DNA of 64,000 bases from SAR324 cluster bacterium (GCA_028281495.1 JANQJU010000098.1:1-64000); one strand, 5' to 3'. Positions 36,015 through 45,308 are shown, numbered from the stretch's first letter. Notes: generated by a model from the sequence alone, not told the origin. Program-made: numbers and translations.

Positions 36015-37432
36015 GGCATGCTGTCTGGATAGTCCTACTCCTATTGTTTTCAGTATCATGTGGGCAACCCTCTGGCCCTGAAGAGGAAAGTAGGGGGATG
36101 GATATTCCCAATGACGCAGAAGAAGGCGGTGATATTTTTAGTGACGCAAGAACCCTTCGAGGTACCTTTGCTTCGAGCCAAACGTCCAGCTCTCGGCTTC
36201 TGGCTCAAGTTATCCAAAATCGAACGGTAACCCTGTCAAATGTGGATGATACTAGGATTACTGAAGTCACCACCAATGAAAACGGGGAATACACCTTCAT
36301 TTCTGACCAACTGCCAGACGAGCCAAACGTATATCCCCTCAGGTTGAAGGCTCAGATTGGAGACGTCACCTATCGGGCGTTGGTTACTTATTTTGAGGCA
36401 GAACAGGCCTACTTTCACTTAAACGACATATCCACTGCGGTTTTTAACGCAGGAAATGTGGATAGTTCAGTCAATAAAGACGTGTTGGACAGCCGAACGT
36501 CTACGATTATGCAGGACCGGTTTGGGGTTAATGAAAAAGGGCGCAATTCCTTCAACGACAATATTTTCATCACCGATGCGAATTTCGGCAACGAATTCAG
36601 CTTGGGCCGCATCTTGCTCCAAGCGGCAGCACAACAAAATATCTCACTAATCGACACGCCTGTAAGCGATTCCTCTCTGTTAGGCAACGAAAACTTTGTT
36701 ACCCAAATTGCCCAACTTCTTCCCGACGATGACAACTTGGATACAACGTTGGACGGCGTTCGAGCTGATTCCGAATTGATCCTCAGCAGCTTTACTCAGA
36801 TGGCTCAAGCCTCGAATGAGACACTACCTGGCCTTGTGGAGACCTTCACTGTCGAATTCACAGAACTCCAGCCAGGTGGTCAAGATCAGTCCAGTTCAGA
36901 AGAACAACTCAACATCATTTTTGACTCGAATGGCGAGAACACGCTAGCAGAAGGCCAGACGATAGAATTGGACGCGCAACTTGTGAATTCTGATGGAACT
37001 ACCGAAGAGGTCGAAGTGATATGGAGTGTCAAACCTGAAACCGCCGCCACCATTGATCAAACCGGAAAACTTACAGCAAATAATGTTTCCTCAGATACCA
37101 TTGTTTCGGTTACAGCGACCTATGGCAATTTAACCAAATCAACCAATATAACCATCCTAAATGAGAAGGCAGTTACTAGCCTTGCCATTTTAGGGGATGC
37201 TACCGTTAATGAGGCCTCAACGACTCTTTATACGCTCGAAGCAACATTTGATAATGGAACAACTGAAACTGTCAGCGGTGCGACTTGGTCAATTACTAAC
37301 GGAATAGGAGCAAGCATTGATGCTAATGGTGTACTAACGGCTGGAATCATAAATGAAGATACGACAGTGACGATTCAGGCCACTTATCAAGAAGTTTCTG
37401 ACACTCATACTGTAACGATTTTGAACAATTGA
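36011..37432 (+). CDS. Ig-like domain lipoprotein, cassette A
   Basis: I choose ATG 36011 (overlap with the regulator stop); it gives a lipoprotein signal MRHAVWIVLLLLFSVSC. 473 residues. After a short acidic linker, residues 45-120 form a carboxypeptidase-like sandwich (RTVTLSNVDD...TNENGEYTF). A central helical domain contains YFHLNDISTAVFNAGNVD and IMQDRFGVNEKGRNSFNDNI, the motif shared by all four paralogues in this window. Two bacterial Ig-like (Big_2) domains end the protein (VIWSVKPETAATIDQTGKLT; ATWSITNGIGASIDANGVLT). Probably an outer-membrane-anchored, periplasmic or surface protein co-produced with the regulator; function unknown. Confidence 0.8.
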   Translation: MRHAVWIVLLLLFSVSCGQPSGPEEESRGMDIPNDAEEGGDIFSDARTLRGTFASSQTSSSRLLAQVIQNRTVTLSNVDDTRITEVTTNENGEYTFISDQLPDEPNVYPLRLKAQIGDVTYRALVTYFEAEQAYFHLNDISTAVFNAGNVDSSVNKDVLDSRTSTIMQDRFGVNEKGRNSFNDNIFITDANFGNEFSLGRILLQAAAQQNISLIDTPVSDSSLLGNENFVTQIAQLLPDDDNLDTTLDGVRADSELILSSFTQMAQASNETLPGLVETFTVEFTELQPGGQDQSSSEEQLNIIFDSNGENTLAEGQTIELDAQLVNSDGTTEEVEVIWSVKPETAATIDQTGKLTANNVSSDTIVSVTATYGNLTKSTNITILNEKAVTSLAILGDATVNEASTTLYTLEATFDNGTTETVSGATWSITNGIGASIDANGVLTAGIINEDTTVTIQATYQEVSDTHTVTILNN

Positions 37433-37513
37433 CCAATAACTGACCAAGGCAATGGGCGTTTTTTTGCAGACGGTTTTGGTATCCTGTTTTTCCAATAAAT
37501 TGGCTGTGTATCA

Positions 37514-38989
37514 ATGCGCTCATGTAAAAAAATATGCATCCGGTGGAACCGCTTATTCGGAATTTTTCCGCTACTAATACTATTGTTGGCTGCTGGCTGT
37601 ATGGAAACTTCTAGTCAGTCTCAAACATCGTTCTTGTTAGAAGAAGACGTTTCACTGATCGCCCCAGATGAACCACCAGAAATCACTTCTCGAAAGATTG
37701 AAGGAACGCTAGCCGGGACTGAGTCTACCCAACGATTCCTGGCTCAAACTTTGTCAAATCGAGAAGTGTGTTTATATGATTTTTCCGAAGACGAAGTGGC
37801 TTGCGCCGTAACTGACAATTTTGGGAGGTACGCTTTTGATGAATTTATACCAAATCGCAACGGTGACCTTTTATTTCAAGAAGCCTCTAATAATCGACTC
37901 AGCTACCCCATGATCTTGCGATCTGCCAGTCCCATTTATCAGGCTGTGGTTACCTACTTTGTTGCGGATTCAGCGACATGGCATGTAAACGACATCACTA
38001 GTGCAGTGCTAGAACAGGGAAATATCGGGAGCATCGAAGACAAGAATATATTGGATCTCCGAGTCTCCCAGATCATGCGAACTCGATTTGGCGTGAATGA
38101 ACGTGGTCGAAATTCCTTCAATGATGACATTTTTGTCAGCGATCCTGATTTTTCTGATCCTTCTAGTTTAGGGCAGGTTCTGTTACGGGCTGCCGCAGCT
38201 GGTAATATTTCCTTATTAAATTACACCGCTCCAGAACCTTTGCTAGCCAATGAGGTGTTTCTTGACCGTTTATCCACAGAGCTTCGCCAAACCAATATCG
38301 ACACTAATTTAGTCTTGGAGGGAGTCCGAGAGGGTTCGGAATTGGTGAGAAGTACATTCTTAGAAATCCAGGAAGTCCCCACCTCTGAGTTGACATCATT
38401 ACTCAACGAGTTCCAAACGAGTTTTCTCGAAATACAACCCATAATTGATGGAGACTCAGATATGCTAGAAATCATTGTTGCCAATGCCGAAGAAGGTAGT
38501 GACATTTCCACTGTGCTGGAAGGAGAAACTTTGGAGTTTGATGCTCAACTGATTCATCCCGATGGTACTTTTGAATTGGTAGAACCCGAATGGACGACCA
38601 GTTCAGGAGCCACTATTGATACCACCGGGCTACTCCTAGCCGAGAATGTCAATGAAGATACCATTGTATCGGTCTCGGCGACTTACCAAGGCTTAACCGA
38701 TATCAAGGTCATCACCATTATCAATCAAGCGGTAATAATTAGTGGGCAAATCGTGGGAGTTACCACCGTCAACCAAGCGTCTTCTAATGGTTATACCCTA
38801 CAAGTGACCTTAGCAGATGGCTCAGTAAGTACTGTCGAAGCAGAGTGGAGTGTGACAGGCCCGGCCGCCAGCATCGACGACAATGGTATATTAACAACCG
38901 GATTCGTCACGGCAGAAACAACCATCACCGTGACAGCAACCTACCAAGGCCAATCGTACACGCTGGAGGTTACTATTTTGAATTCGTAA
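37514..38989 (+). CDS. Ig-like domain lipoprotein, second gene downstream of cassette A
   Basis: 491 residues. A basic N-terminus is followed by LLILLLAAGC, a strong lipobox. It is closely related to the preceding protein: WHVNDITSAVLEQGNIGS, IMRTRFGVNERGRNSFNDDI, then two Big_2-like domains (EWTTSSGATIDTTGLLL; EWSVTGPAASIDDNGILT). It lies 81 bp after the previous stop in the same direction without its own regulator, so it looks like a duplicate of the lipoprotein alone. No clear Shine-Dalgarno is seen before ATG 37514. It converges with the HTH pseudogene, with six bases between the stop codons. Confidence 0.78.
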   Translation: MRSCKKICIRWNRLFGIFPLLILLLAAGCMETSSQSQTSFLLEEDVSLIAPDEPPEITSRKIEGTLAGTESTQRFLAQTLSNREVCLYDFSEDEVACAVTDNFGRYAFDEFIPNRNGDLLFQEASNNRLSYPMILRSASPIYQAVVTYFVADSATWHVNDITSAVLEQGNIGSIEDKNILDLRVSQIMRTRFGVNERGRNSFNDDIFVSDPDFSDPSSLGQVLLRAAAAGNISLLNYTAPEPLLANEVFLDRLSTELRQTNIDTNLVLEGVREGSELVRSTFLEIQEVPTSELTSLLNEFQTSFLEIQPIIDGDSDMLEIIVANAEEGSDISTVLEGETLEFDAQLIHPDGTFELVEPEWTTSSGATIDTTGLLLAENVNEDTIVSVSATYQGLTDIKVITIINQAVIISGQIVGVTTVNQASSNGYTLQVTLADGSVSTVEAEWSVTGPAASIDDNGILTTGFVTAETTITVTATYQGQSYTLEVTILNS

Positions 38990-38995
38990 TACTTA

Positions 38996-39532
38996 TCAGG
39001 GAAAATTACTTCTCCAATGAGAACCGTAAGCTTGGTGCATGAATCGTTCGATCATATTTTGTAATTCTTCATCGGTTTGATGTTTTTTGCTCATCTTGGC
39101 TATAAAAAGAGGCAATTCATCGGGAAATTTTTGATTAATCTTGATTATGAGACGAACCAAACCTTCAACTTTACCAAGCCCCTCTTGTTTCGACTTTCCT
39201 TCATCAAAGTGACTTAATTCTTGCAGTTCCTCATCCGACAAACCTGGAATTTCTCCAATTTGGTCCAAATCAAACCCACCCCGAAGCACTGACTCATGAA
39301 GAAGGTCTTGATGGCCTAATTGGGCCACAATCTCCTTAAATTTCTGACGATATGCTTCTGTCGGTTTCCTCCTATTTGTTTCAACAGCCGAGACATGGCC
39401 TTTCGATACTCCCATCAGCTTTGCCAAATTCTGTTGAGTTAGCAGAACTTCTCCAGGAAGTAGTCCTTGGTCACGTTGTCAATCCAGGATAAACATCCGA
39501 ATCTTTTTAATTTCTTCAAATACAAGATACAT
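38996..39532 (-). pseudogene. XRE-type HTH regulator interrupted by one in-frame TGA
   Basis: The true start is ATG 39532, preceded by GGAGG. It reads MYLVFEEIKKIRMFILD, then TGA at 39481-39479, then continues in the same frame as QRDQGLLPGEVLLTQQNLAK into a clear XRE helix-turn-helix (LMGVSKGHVSAVETNRRKPT) and a 100-residue helical C-terminal domain. The TGA stands where TGG (Trp) would make sense. Possible outcomes: a dead gene, weak readthrough, or restart at a downstream TTG/ATG (near 39427) that would lose helix 1 of the HTH. No assembly evidence is available to exclude a sequencing error. It is orphan: no toxin gene is next to it on the same strand. Confidence 0.75.
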
Positions 39533-39931
39533 GACTTCCTCCGTTAGAAGCTTATTTTGTTGAAATTAGTTCGATTCAAGTGAAAATTCATTTCTAAATA
39601 ATTTTTTTATCCAAAATTTATTTTTTAGATAAAAACATTTGCATCAGATTATCCATTCAATAAATCATCAAAAAATTCATCAAAAAAGCAATCAAAAGTG
39701 ATGGGGAGATTTTTTTCCAGAAAATGGCGGATACGGCTTGGAATTTTATTATTGAAACCAATGAAGCGAACCAGATAGCCAGAGGTCTGGTTTGGTATTG
39801 AAATGGGTTTGGTCTGAAAGGTGCAATAATTTCGAAATATGAGATTTGTGGTTTGCAAATGATTATTTCTATTATTATAATTATTACAAATATAATTGAA
39901 GCTTCCGCTGATTATTTCTGATGTTATTATT
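39533..39931. other. AT-rich divergent promoter region
   Basis: About 400 bp between the HTH gene (minus) and the Panacea gene (plus). It is AT-rich with several TATAAT-like hexamers but no pair I can defend. A minus-strand frame across 39649-39960 has no ribosome site or recognisable motif. Confidence 0.4.
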
Positions 39932-40576
39932 ATGGCCAATATACTTTCAACTTCTGCCAAACGAGAACGCGCTATGGTCCCTGTACATCGACACTACGTA
40001 TCCGACAATCCGCAAGGTTGGAGAGCGATTGATGTTGCTGAACAATTCATTGCTCGTTTTTATAAAACCAAAACTTCCGTAACTAATCTGAAGTTACAGA
40101 AATTATTATACTACGCGCAAGGATGGTCTATTGGGCTATTCAATAAAAAGATGTTTCCTGAGCCTGTGGAAGCCTGGAAATACGGTCCCGTTGTTGAATC
40201 GGTCTACCATACCTACAGTCATTTCAAGTTTACCCCTATTGAGACTTCTGTTCCTGAAGTACGAAAAGTCATCACGATTGATGCTGCTTTCAAGGTTTAT
40301 GGCCATCTCTCTGCAAGCGAACTATCCCGGAAAACACACTTAGAACCACCTTGGCAAAATTCTTATAGAGAAGGTGCTTTTAATATTCCCATCGAAGCAG
40401 AAAAACTACGTGACTACTTCCATCATCAAGCGTTGGCGGATTCAACTCATCAGAAATTCCTGAATCTTTGGCAGGAAGACTACGGTCAAGTGTATGAACT
40501 CACCTCAGAGCACCTGAACGAAATCGGGTACAATGCAGATTTAGATCATCAATATCTAGCGGAGTTGAATATTTAA
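39932..40576 (+). CDS. Panacea (SocA-like, DUF4065) domain antitoxin
   Basis: 214 residues from ATG 39932; ATG 39974 is an alternative, and neither has a convincing Shine-Dalgarno. The core TNLKLQKLLYYAQGWSIGLF (about residue 51) followed by FPEPVEAWKYGPVVESVYHTY is the hallmark of the Panacea domain, the GepA/SocA-like fold known as a promiscuous antitoxin that neutralises very different small toxins encoded next to it. About 40 residues precede the core (VPVHRHYVSDNPQGWRAIDVA). The stop TAA overlaps the next gene's ATG (TAATG), giving tight coupling. Confidence 0.85.
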   Translation: MANILSTSAKRERAMVPVHRHYVSDNPQGWRAIDVAEQFIARFYKTKTSVTNLKLQKLLYYAQGWSIGLFNKKMFPEPVEAWKYGPVVESVYHTYSHFKFTPIETSVPEVRKVITIDAAFKVYGHLSASELSRKTHLEPPWQNSYREGAFNIPIEAEKLRDYFHHQALADSTHQKFLNLWQEDYGQVYELTSEHLNEIGYNADLDHQYLAELNI

Positions 40577-40863
40577 TGAATCCGCTTTTTCAGTGGGGAG
40601 CCAAAACGATTTACGACAGGCAACCCAAAAGAATCCAACGAATCATCTGTGCCACTTATAATCAATTAACAAAGGCTTATTTCGAAAATAAATGCAGACC
40701 TGCAAATGTAGGCCTATCCAAGGTTGACGAATATATATACGATCAGCCTTCCCCTGAAAAAGTATATTTGAGTGTTACATTCTACTTAAGACAAGAAGAT
40801 GGAGCACCTGTAATGACAGATATTTTTGTTAGCGAGTATCTCCGCCGTTACCTGACTTCTTAA
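40576..40863 (+). CDS. Candidate toxin partner of the Panacea antitoxin
   Basis: 95 residues, start overlapping the antitoxin stop by one base. Sequence features: an N-terminal basic helix (YDRQPKRIQRIICATYNQLT), a middle with two tyrosines (VDEYIYDQ), and strands KVYLSVTFYLRQE and PVMTDIFVSEYL. No membrane segment, no Cys cluster. I recognise no family. Toxin status is inferred only from its position, small size and coupling to a Panacea gene; it might instead be an accessory protein. It converges with the cassette B lipoprotein gene 39 bp away. Confidence 0.6.
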   Translation: MNPLFQWGAKTIYDRQPKRIQRIICATYNQLTKAYFENKCRPANVGLSKVDEYIYDQPSPEKVYLSVTFYLRQEDGAPVMTDIFVSEYLRRYLTS

Positions 40864-40902
40864 CCTCATCTATCTAACGTTTCCATTTCTCTTGATCATC
40901 CC

Positions 40903-42291
40903 CTAAGGCAATAGCAAGATCGTTTTACCCGCAGAAAAAACCTCGTAATCAGCTCGAATTGAGATCGATGAGGCTGGCTCCTTTCCAAGTATAGCCAACA
41001 CTCCACCTTCACTAATAACCGCAAGCGGCGAATTGACGGACCATTCCCCATTTTCGATTCGAGTACTTCCATCGTCATAGTGCACTTGGAGTTGATATAA
41101 GGCCGAAGAATATGCCTTCAATTGGTCGGGGCCCAAAATCGTCAACGCAGAAACCTGAGGCCTATTGCGAATCGTCACGTTTTTGATTTCAGTGAGCTCT
41201 TGATTCGAAACTGTACTGGGATAACGAACTCGTAAAGCAATATTTTGATCCTCATCTAAAGATTCGGTTTGTAAAACTCCATTAAAAATTCTCGCCCCTT
41301 CTCCCGATAAATCCCAAGTGACCTCGATTTCCCGGCGAATGCTATTTTGAATCAGCTCTGCCTTAAAAATGTTGGAAGTATTCTCCCAAACTTCAGAAGG
41401 ACCAATGATCAAAATACGTTCGAGATTTGGATCGACGAGATAGGTCTGTTGCTCAGAGAAATCGATTAGGAATTGTTCATAGGCGCCCTGCAATTCTTCG
41501 GAAGAAGCAAAGGTGATGTTTGTCAAACCCTGTTTAAGAACAAGTGCATCATCGGAAATCTGGTCCAGAAAGGCTGCTTTACTTGTGTCATCAAACCCTT
41601 GAAGGATATTTCCCAAAGCACTCAAATAGTTCTGGTCTAATAAATACGAAGATCCCTGAGGCAGTTCATAAAGATCTGTTCTACTGGTTTGAGCTGCTCT
41701 GAGTAGCACGGGAGCCAAATAGTACTCTGCTTCGAAAGAGCCTTGAGTAAACACATTGACAAAGAGGGGTTCACCTTGTTCATCTAAACCAAAACGTTGT
41801 TCTAGTACTGTTTTTTCTGCGGCAACAGTCTCAGCTTCGGTTCGCGGCTGTTGTTCATCAATAAGTGTAGTGATCTCATTGACATTCATACGGTGTGTGG
41901 GCTCATCGCGATAAGGGATTGTATTGGTTAACTTTCGGTGGTCTGTATTGGCCTCAACATGAAGCGGATAGTTGACTAAACTAACAGTAGTTTCCATTAC
42001 AAACTGACCTTGGCCATCTGTTGTAGTGTTGTCTAGTAAAGTCCCATTTCGATCTTTGATAGCCACTTCATCATACTGCTTAAAAATGTCACCGTCCTCT
42101 GCTTGAATTCTTACGGTTGCCACTGTCCCTACAACCGTGCGGCTCAGTTCAATCGGGTCTTCTTGATTTTCATCTCGAGGGAATTGAACGTTTTGAAGGT
42201 CAGTTCCAGTACTAATTTTGGAATCGTTATGCGATTCACTGCACGATACAAAAATTAATATGCAGGATAACATTGTGGTTATGAGTTTCAT
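40903..42291 (-). CDS. Ig-like domain lipoprotein, cassette B
   Basis: 462 residues; lipoprotein signal MKLITTMLSCILIFVSC. An early sandwich domain (DGDIFKQYDEVAIKDRNGTL, TTTDGQGQFVMETTV) is followed by the shared motif HRMNVNEITTLIDEQQPR and LEQRFGLDEQGEPLFVNVFT, then a helical section and two Ig-like domains (EVTWDLSGEGARIFNGVLQ; NGEWSVNSPLAVISEGGVL). About 80% identical by eye to the cassette C lipoprotein but clearly diverged from cassette A. Its ATG overlaps the TGA of the regulator (ATGA, 42288-42291). Confidence 0.8.
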   Translation of the reverse strand: MKLITTMLSCILIFVSCSESHNDSKISTGTDLQNVQFPRDENQEDPIELSRTVVGTVATVRIQAEDGDIFKQYDEVAIKDRNGTLLDNTTTDGQGQFVMETTVSLVNYPLHVEANTDHRKLTNTIPYRDEPTHRMNVNEITTLIDEQQPRTEAETVAAEKTVLEQRFGLDEQGEPLFVNVFTQGSFEAEYYLAPVLLRAAQTSRTDLYELPQGSSYLLDQNYLSALGNILQGFDDTSKAAFLDQISDDALVLKQGLTNITFASSEELQGAYEQFLIDFSEQQTYLVDPNLERILIIGPSEVWENTSNIFKAELIQNSIRREIEVTWDLSGEGARIFNGVLQTESLDEDQNIALRVRYPSTVSNQELTEIKNVTIRNRPQVSALTILGPDQLKAYSSALYQLQVHYDDGSTRIENGEWSVNSPLAVISEGGVLAILGKEPASSISIRADYEVFSAGKTILLLP

Positions 42292-43364
42292 TTTCCCCCC
42301 TCTTCTGATTTCAAAATAGAAAAGAAACTGAGGTTAGTCAGCAGTAGATATTCGGCATCTAATTCTCCAGTGACCTTGAATTTCTTAAGGATAGAGTCGT
42401 ATGAATCAAGGAACTGTGTACGTAGTTCTTCTAGTTTGCCTTTCGGAATGGCAATTAAATTAAAAGCGATTAGTTTTTCATCCTGAGGAATCGAGATGAG
42501 CTTTTGTTGTACATTGAACAACTCGCGGTTAAATCGGCGAATTTGCTCTTTGTTGATTCTGACCGACGGCAAAGCTTCCTCATAATAATATTTTAAATTT
42601 CGTTCTCGGATAAGGTGAGCTTGGCACAATTCGCGGATTGCCTCTTCAATACCCTCATTAGTAAACTCTAGTTCAGTTCGTAGGTTTTTGTAGATCTCAA
42701 TCAGGGTGCATCCATCGTTGAAGCGAATGTACTCCCAAACCATGAAATCTAAAGCAGTAGTAAGGCACTTTGATTGAGCTTTATCTACAGACTTACCAAT
42801 GTAGGATCCACGCAAAGCTTTGTAGTTGGCAAAATGTTTATCGAAGAGATACTGGATATCCGGTTTGATGAGTTCAACCTCTGCCATGAGGTTATCTTCT
42901 AAGTTAAAACTCCAATAATCTTTGAGAGCCAATCGAAATGTATCCAAAAAGCCTTGCCGATTCTTAAAATGCGTGCCCGAAAATTTTTGGACAATTGCAA
43001 CGATTTCAGGTTGGTTTTGATAGAGTTGAGCAAAGTCGTTCATCCCGCTGGGAGGAAAAACGATAGCAGCGTCCTGTTCGAGGTGGTAAAGTTGTAGCAA
43101 TGTTTCGAAGTAAGCAGTTTGCTCTTTTTCAAGATCAAGCATTTTGTAGAGGCGAGAAACTGTAACATTATTCAACTTGTAAAATCTGCTCTTTAAAGCG
43201 GTGAGGTTGGAAGGTTTCAGTGCTAAAATTTTAGCAAAAACTGCCAATGTCCACTTTCTGTCAAGCTGCTTGGCCTTTTCAAAATAGGCATAAATAAAAT
43301 CGATAAGGCTTTCAAAATCACGAATATCAAGGGCCAATGTTTTTGTAGCTGGTGGAACAAGCAT
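42288..43364 (-). CDS. TIGR02147-like regulator, cassette B
   Basis: 358 residues. Same layout as the other two regulators: FESLIDFIYAYFEKAKQLDR, an HTH-like segment (WTLAVFAKILALKPSNLTAL), KEQTAYFETLLQLYHLEQDA, a long helical middle, a winged-helix-like piece (CTLIEIYKNLRTELEFTNEG, AHLIRERNLKYY), then KLIAFNLIAIPKGKLEELR and a closing strand YLLLTNLSFFSIL. This end matches the family pattern in which a strand with an LFPL-like end closes the domain. A GGAAGAGGAAA box lies upstream of ATG 43364. Compared with cassette C it lacks the 30-residue acidic, Gln-rich N-terminal extension. Confidence 0.72.
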   Translation of the reverse strand: MLVPPATKTLALDIRDFESLIDFIYAYFEKAKQLDRKWTLAVFAKILALKPSNLTALKSRFYKLNNVTVSRLYKMLDLEKEQTAYFETLLQLYHLEQDAAIVFPPSGMNDFAQLYQNQPEIVAIVQKFSGTHFKNRQGFLDTFRLALKDYWSFNLEDNLMAEVELIKPDIQYLFDKHFANYKALRGSYIGKSVDKAQSKCLTTALDFMVWEYIRFNDGCTLIEIYKNLRTELEFTNEGIEEAIRELCQAHLIRERNLKYYYEEALPSVRINKEQIRRFNRELFNVQQKLISIPQDEKLIAFNLIAIPKGKLEELRTQFLDSYDSILKKFKVTGELDAEYLLLTNLSFFSILKSEEGGK

Positions 43365-43630
43365 ATAATTTTCCTCTTCCTTTATTTAGCCAAAATTTAT
43401 AATCCAATCGATGAATAATTATAAAATATATCAAAATTATTAGCAGGATTGCTGAATTAGTTCTAGAATTATAATTAAGATAATCTAATAGATCAAGTCT
43501 GATGTTTTTTTGAAAAAAATACCTGGACAATTGGTGGCAAACATTTATACCTATGGTAGGTGTTCGAATGAAGTTGCTAGTTTTAAGAACATCTTGAATA
43601 TCAATCTAACTTCTAATTTAAGGAGGTAAA

Positions 43631-43810
43631 ATGTCTCTTAAAGGGTGCATTGAGGCCATCAAAATTCTACGCAGAATGCCTTCTAGCTCAGAAGAGAAGG
43701 CATCGGACATGAAGGTGTTACGGCTGCAAATGGAAAATTGGTTGTGGCGTGAAATTGTCCGAGAGATCGGAAGGATATGGCTGGGGCGCAAGAAAGGAGG
43801 TGCTGAGTAA
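43631..43810 (+). CDS. Small basic helical protein (59 residues)
   Basis: ATG 43631 is preceded by a perfect AAGGAGG (43619-43625) at good spacing, in the otherwise non-coding gap between cassettes B and C and on the opposite strand. The product begins MSLKGCIEAIKILRRMPSSS and ends GRIWLGRKKGGAE. It has two amphipathic helices rich in Arg, Trp and Ile (LQMENWLWREIVREIG). The ribosome site is the main support. Function unknown; a toxin, a small regulator or a phage-like leader peptide are all possible. The inverted repeat at 43827-43868 follows 16 bp later. Confidence 0.5.
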   Translation: MSLKGCIEAIKILRRMPSSSEEKASDMKVLRLQMENWLWREIVREIGRIWLGRKKGGAE

Positions 43811-43826
43811 CACCCCCTTCTTTGCA

Positions 43827-43868
43827 ATGTTCCCCTTTTTCTGGATCGGCCCCGATAAAGGGGAACAT
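43827..43868. terminator. 12-bp inverted repeat between convergent genes
   Basis: ATGTTCCCCTTT (43827-43838) is exactly complementary to 43857-43868, with an 18-nt loop. It sits between the stop of the small gene (43810) and the stop of cassette C (43923), so a bidirectional terminator is the simplest reading. An additional imperfect stem (AAGGAGGTG/CACCCCCTT) overlaps the small gene's end. Confidence 0.6.
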
Positions 43869-43922
43869 AAGGACTGTAGCTGCTTTTGCCAAAAAACAAC
43901 AGTATGAGCTGGGGTCTTTGAA

Positions 43923-45308
43923 TTAGGGCAACAATAAGATGGTTTTATTCTCAGAAAATCCACCATAATCAACTCGGATCGAAACCGATGAGGTTGGTTC
44001 CTTTCCAAGAATTGTCAACACCCCATCTTCATTAATAACCGAGATTGATGAACTAACGGACCACTCACCGTCTTCGATTCGAATGCTGCCATCATCATAA
44101 TGCACTTGGGGTTGATACAAGGCAGAAGAATATGCCTTCAATTGGTCAGGTCCCAAGATGGTTAGCTTAGAAACCTGAGGCCTATTGCGAATCGTCACAG
44201 TTTTGATTCCAGTGAGTTCTTGAGAAGTTGTGCTGGAATAACGGACTTGTAAAGCAATATTTTTATCCTCGTCCAAAAACTCGGTTTGTAACATTCCGTC
44301 ACTGATACTCGCCCCTTCTCCTGATAACTCCCAAGTGACATCAACCTCCCGACGAATGCTATTTTGAATCAGCTCCGCCGTAAAATCGTTCTCTGTATTC
44401 TCCCAAACTTCAGAAGGGCCAATAATCAAAATGCGTTCGAGATCTGGATCTACGAGATAGGTTTGTTGCTCAGAAAAGTCAGCTAGGAACTGTTCATATG
44501 CTTCCTGCAATTCTTCGGAAGAAGCATAAGCGATGTTCGTTAAACCTTGTTTGAGAACTATTGCATCACTGGGAATCTGGTCCAGAAAGGCAGCTTTATC
44601 TGTGTCATCAAACCCTTGAAGGATATTTCCTAAAGCGCTTAAATAATTTTGGTCCAATAAATACGAAGAACCCTGAGGCAATTCATAGAGATCTGTTCCA
44701 CTGTTTTGCGCTGCTTGGAGTAGTACGGGAGCTAGATAGTAGTCTGCTTCGAAAGATCCTTGGGTAAACACATCGACAAAGAGAGCTTCCCCCTGTTCAT
44801 CTAAACCAAAGCGTTTTTCTAGTACCATTTTTTCAGCAGCAATGGTTTCAGTTTCGGTTCGCGGCTGTTGTTCATCAATAAGCGTGGTGATCTCATTGAC
44901 GTTCATGCGGTGTGTGGACTCTTCGCGATAAGGGATTGTATTGGTTAACTTGCGGAAGTCAGCATTGACTTCAGCATGAAGTGGGTAGTTTGTTAAAGTA
45001 ACAACCGTATCTAAAACCAACTGACCTTGGTCGTCTGTTGTGGTGGTGCCTAGTAAAGTCCCATTTCGATCTTTGAGAATCACTTCATCATTCTGCCTAA
45101 AAATGTCGTCATCCTCGGATAGCAAACGACCAGTCGCCACTGTCCCCACAATCGTACGAGTCATTTCTAAAGGCTCCTCCCCACTTTCATCACGAGGGAA
45201 CTGAATGTTTTGAAGGTCCGTTCCAACGTTATTGTCGGACCCCTTTGGCGCTTCGTTGCATGATGCAAGGATAAATATGATGGATAACATCGCTATAATG
45301 CGTCTCAT
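43923..45308 (-). CDS. Ig-like domain lipoprotein, cassette C
   Basis: 461 residues; signal MRRIIAMLSIIFILASC with a good lipobox. Same modules as cassette B: sandwich domain (IFRQNDEVILKDRNGTLLGT), HRMNVNEITTLIDEQQPR, LEKRFGLDEQGEALFVDVFT, helical section, and two Ig-like domains (DVTWELSGEGASISDGMLQ; DGEWSVSSSISVINEDGVL). The two copies differ by scattered substitutions over the whole length, pointing to an old duplication of the whole cassette rather than recent gene conversion. Starts with an ATGA overlap on the regulator. Confidence 0.8.
   Translation of the reverse strand: MRRIIAMLSIIFILASCNEAPKGSDNNVGTDLQNIQFPRDESGEEPLEMTRTIVGTVATGRLLSEDDDIFRQNDEVILKDRNGTLLGTTTTDDQGQLVLDTVVTLTNYPLHAEVNADFRKLTNTIPYREESTHRMNVNEITTLIDEQQPRTETETIAAEKMVLEKRFGLDEQGEALFVDVFTQGSFEADYYLAPVLLQAAQNSGTDLYELPQGSSYLLDQNYLSALGNILQGFDDTDKAAFLDQIPSDAIVLKQGLTNIAYASSEELQEAYEQFLADFSEQQTYLVDPDLERILIIGPSEVWENTENDFTAELIQNSIRREVDVTWELSGEGASISDGMLQTEFLDEDKNIALQVRYSSTTSQELTGIKTVTIRNRPQVSKLTILGPDQLKAYSSALYQPQVHYDDGSIRIEDGEWSVSSSISVINEDGVLTILGKEPTSSVSIRVDYGGFSENKTILLLP

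Noticed and set aside
39479..39481. TGA as a recoded Trp or selenocysteine codon
   Set aside because: Other genes end in TGA and use TGG for Trp; no SECIS-like stem was recognised directly after this TGA.
39649..39960. 103-codon minus-strand frame in the divergent region
   Set aside because: Low-complexity AT-driven sequence, no ribosome site, and overlaps the Panacea start.
43618..44008. Three overlapping minus-strand frames of 69-96 codons
   Set aside because: They lie opposite the small gene with the good ribosome site and across the inverted repeat, have no ribosome site of their own, and share no family signal.
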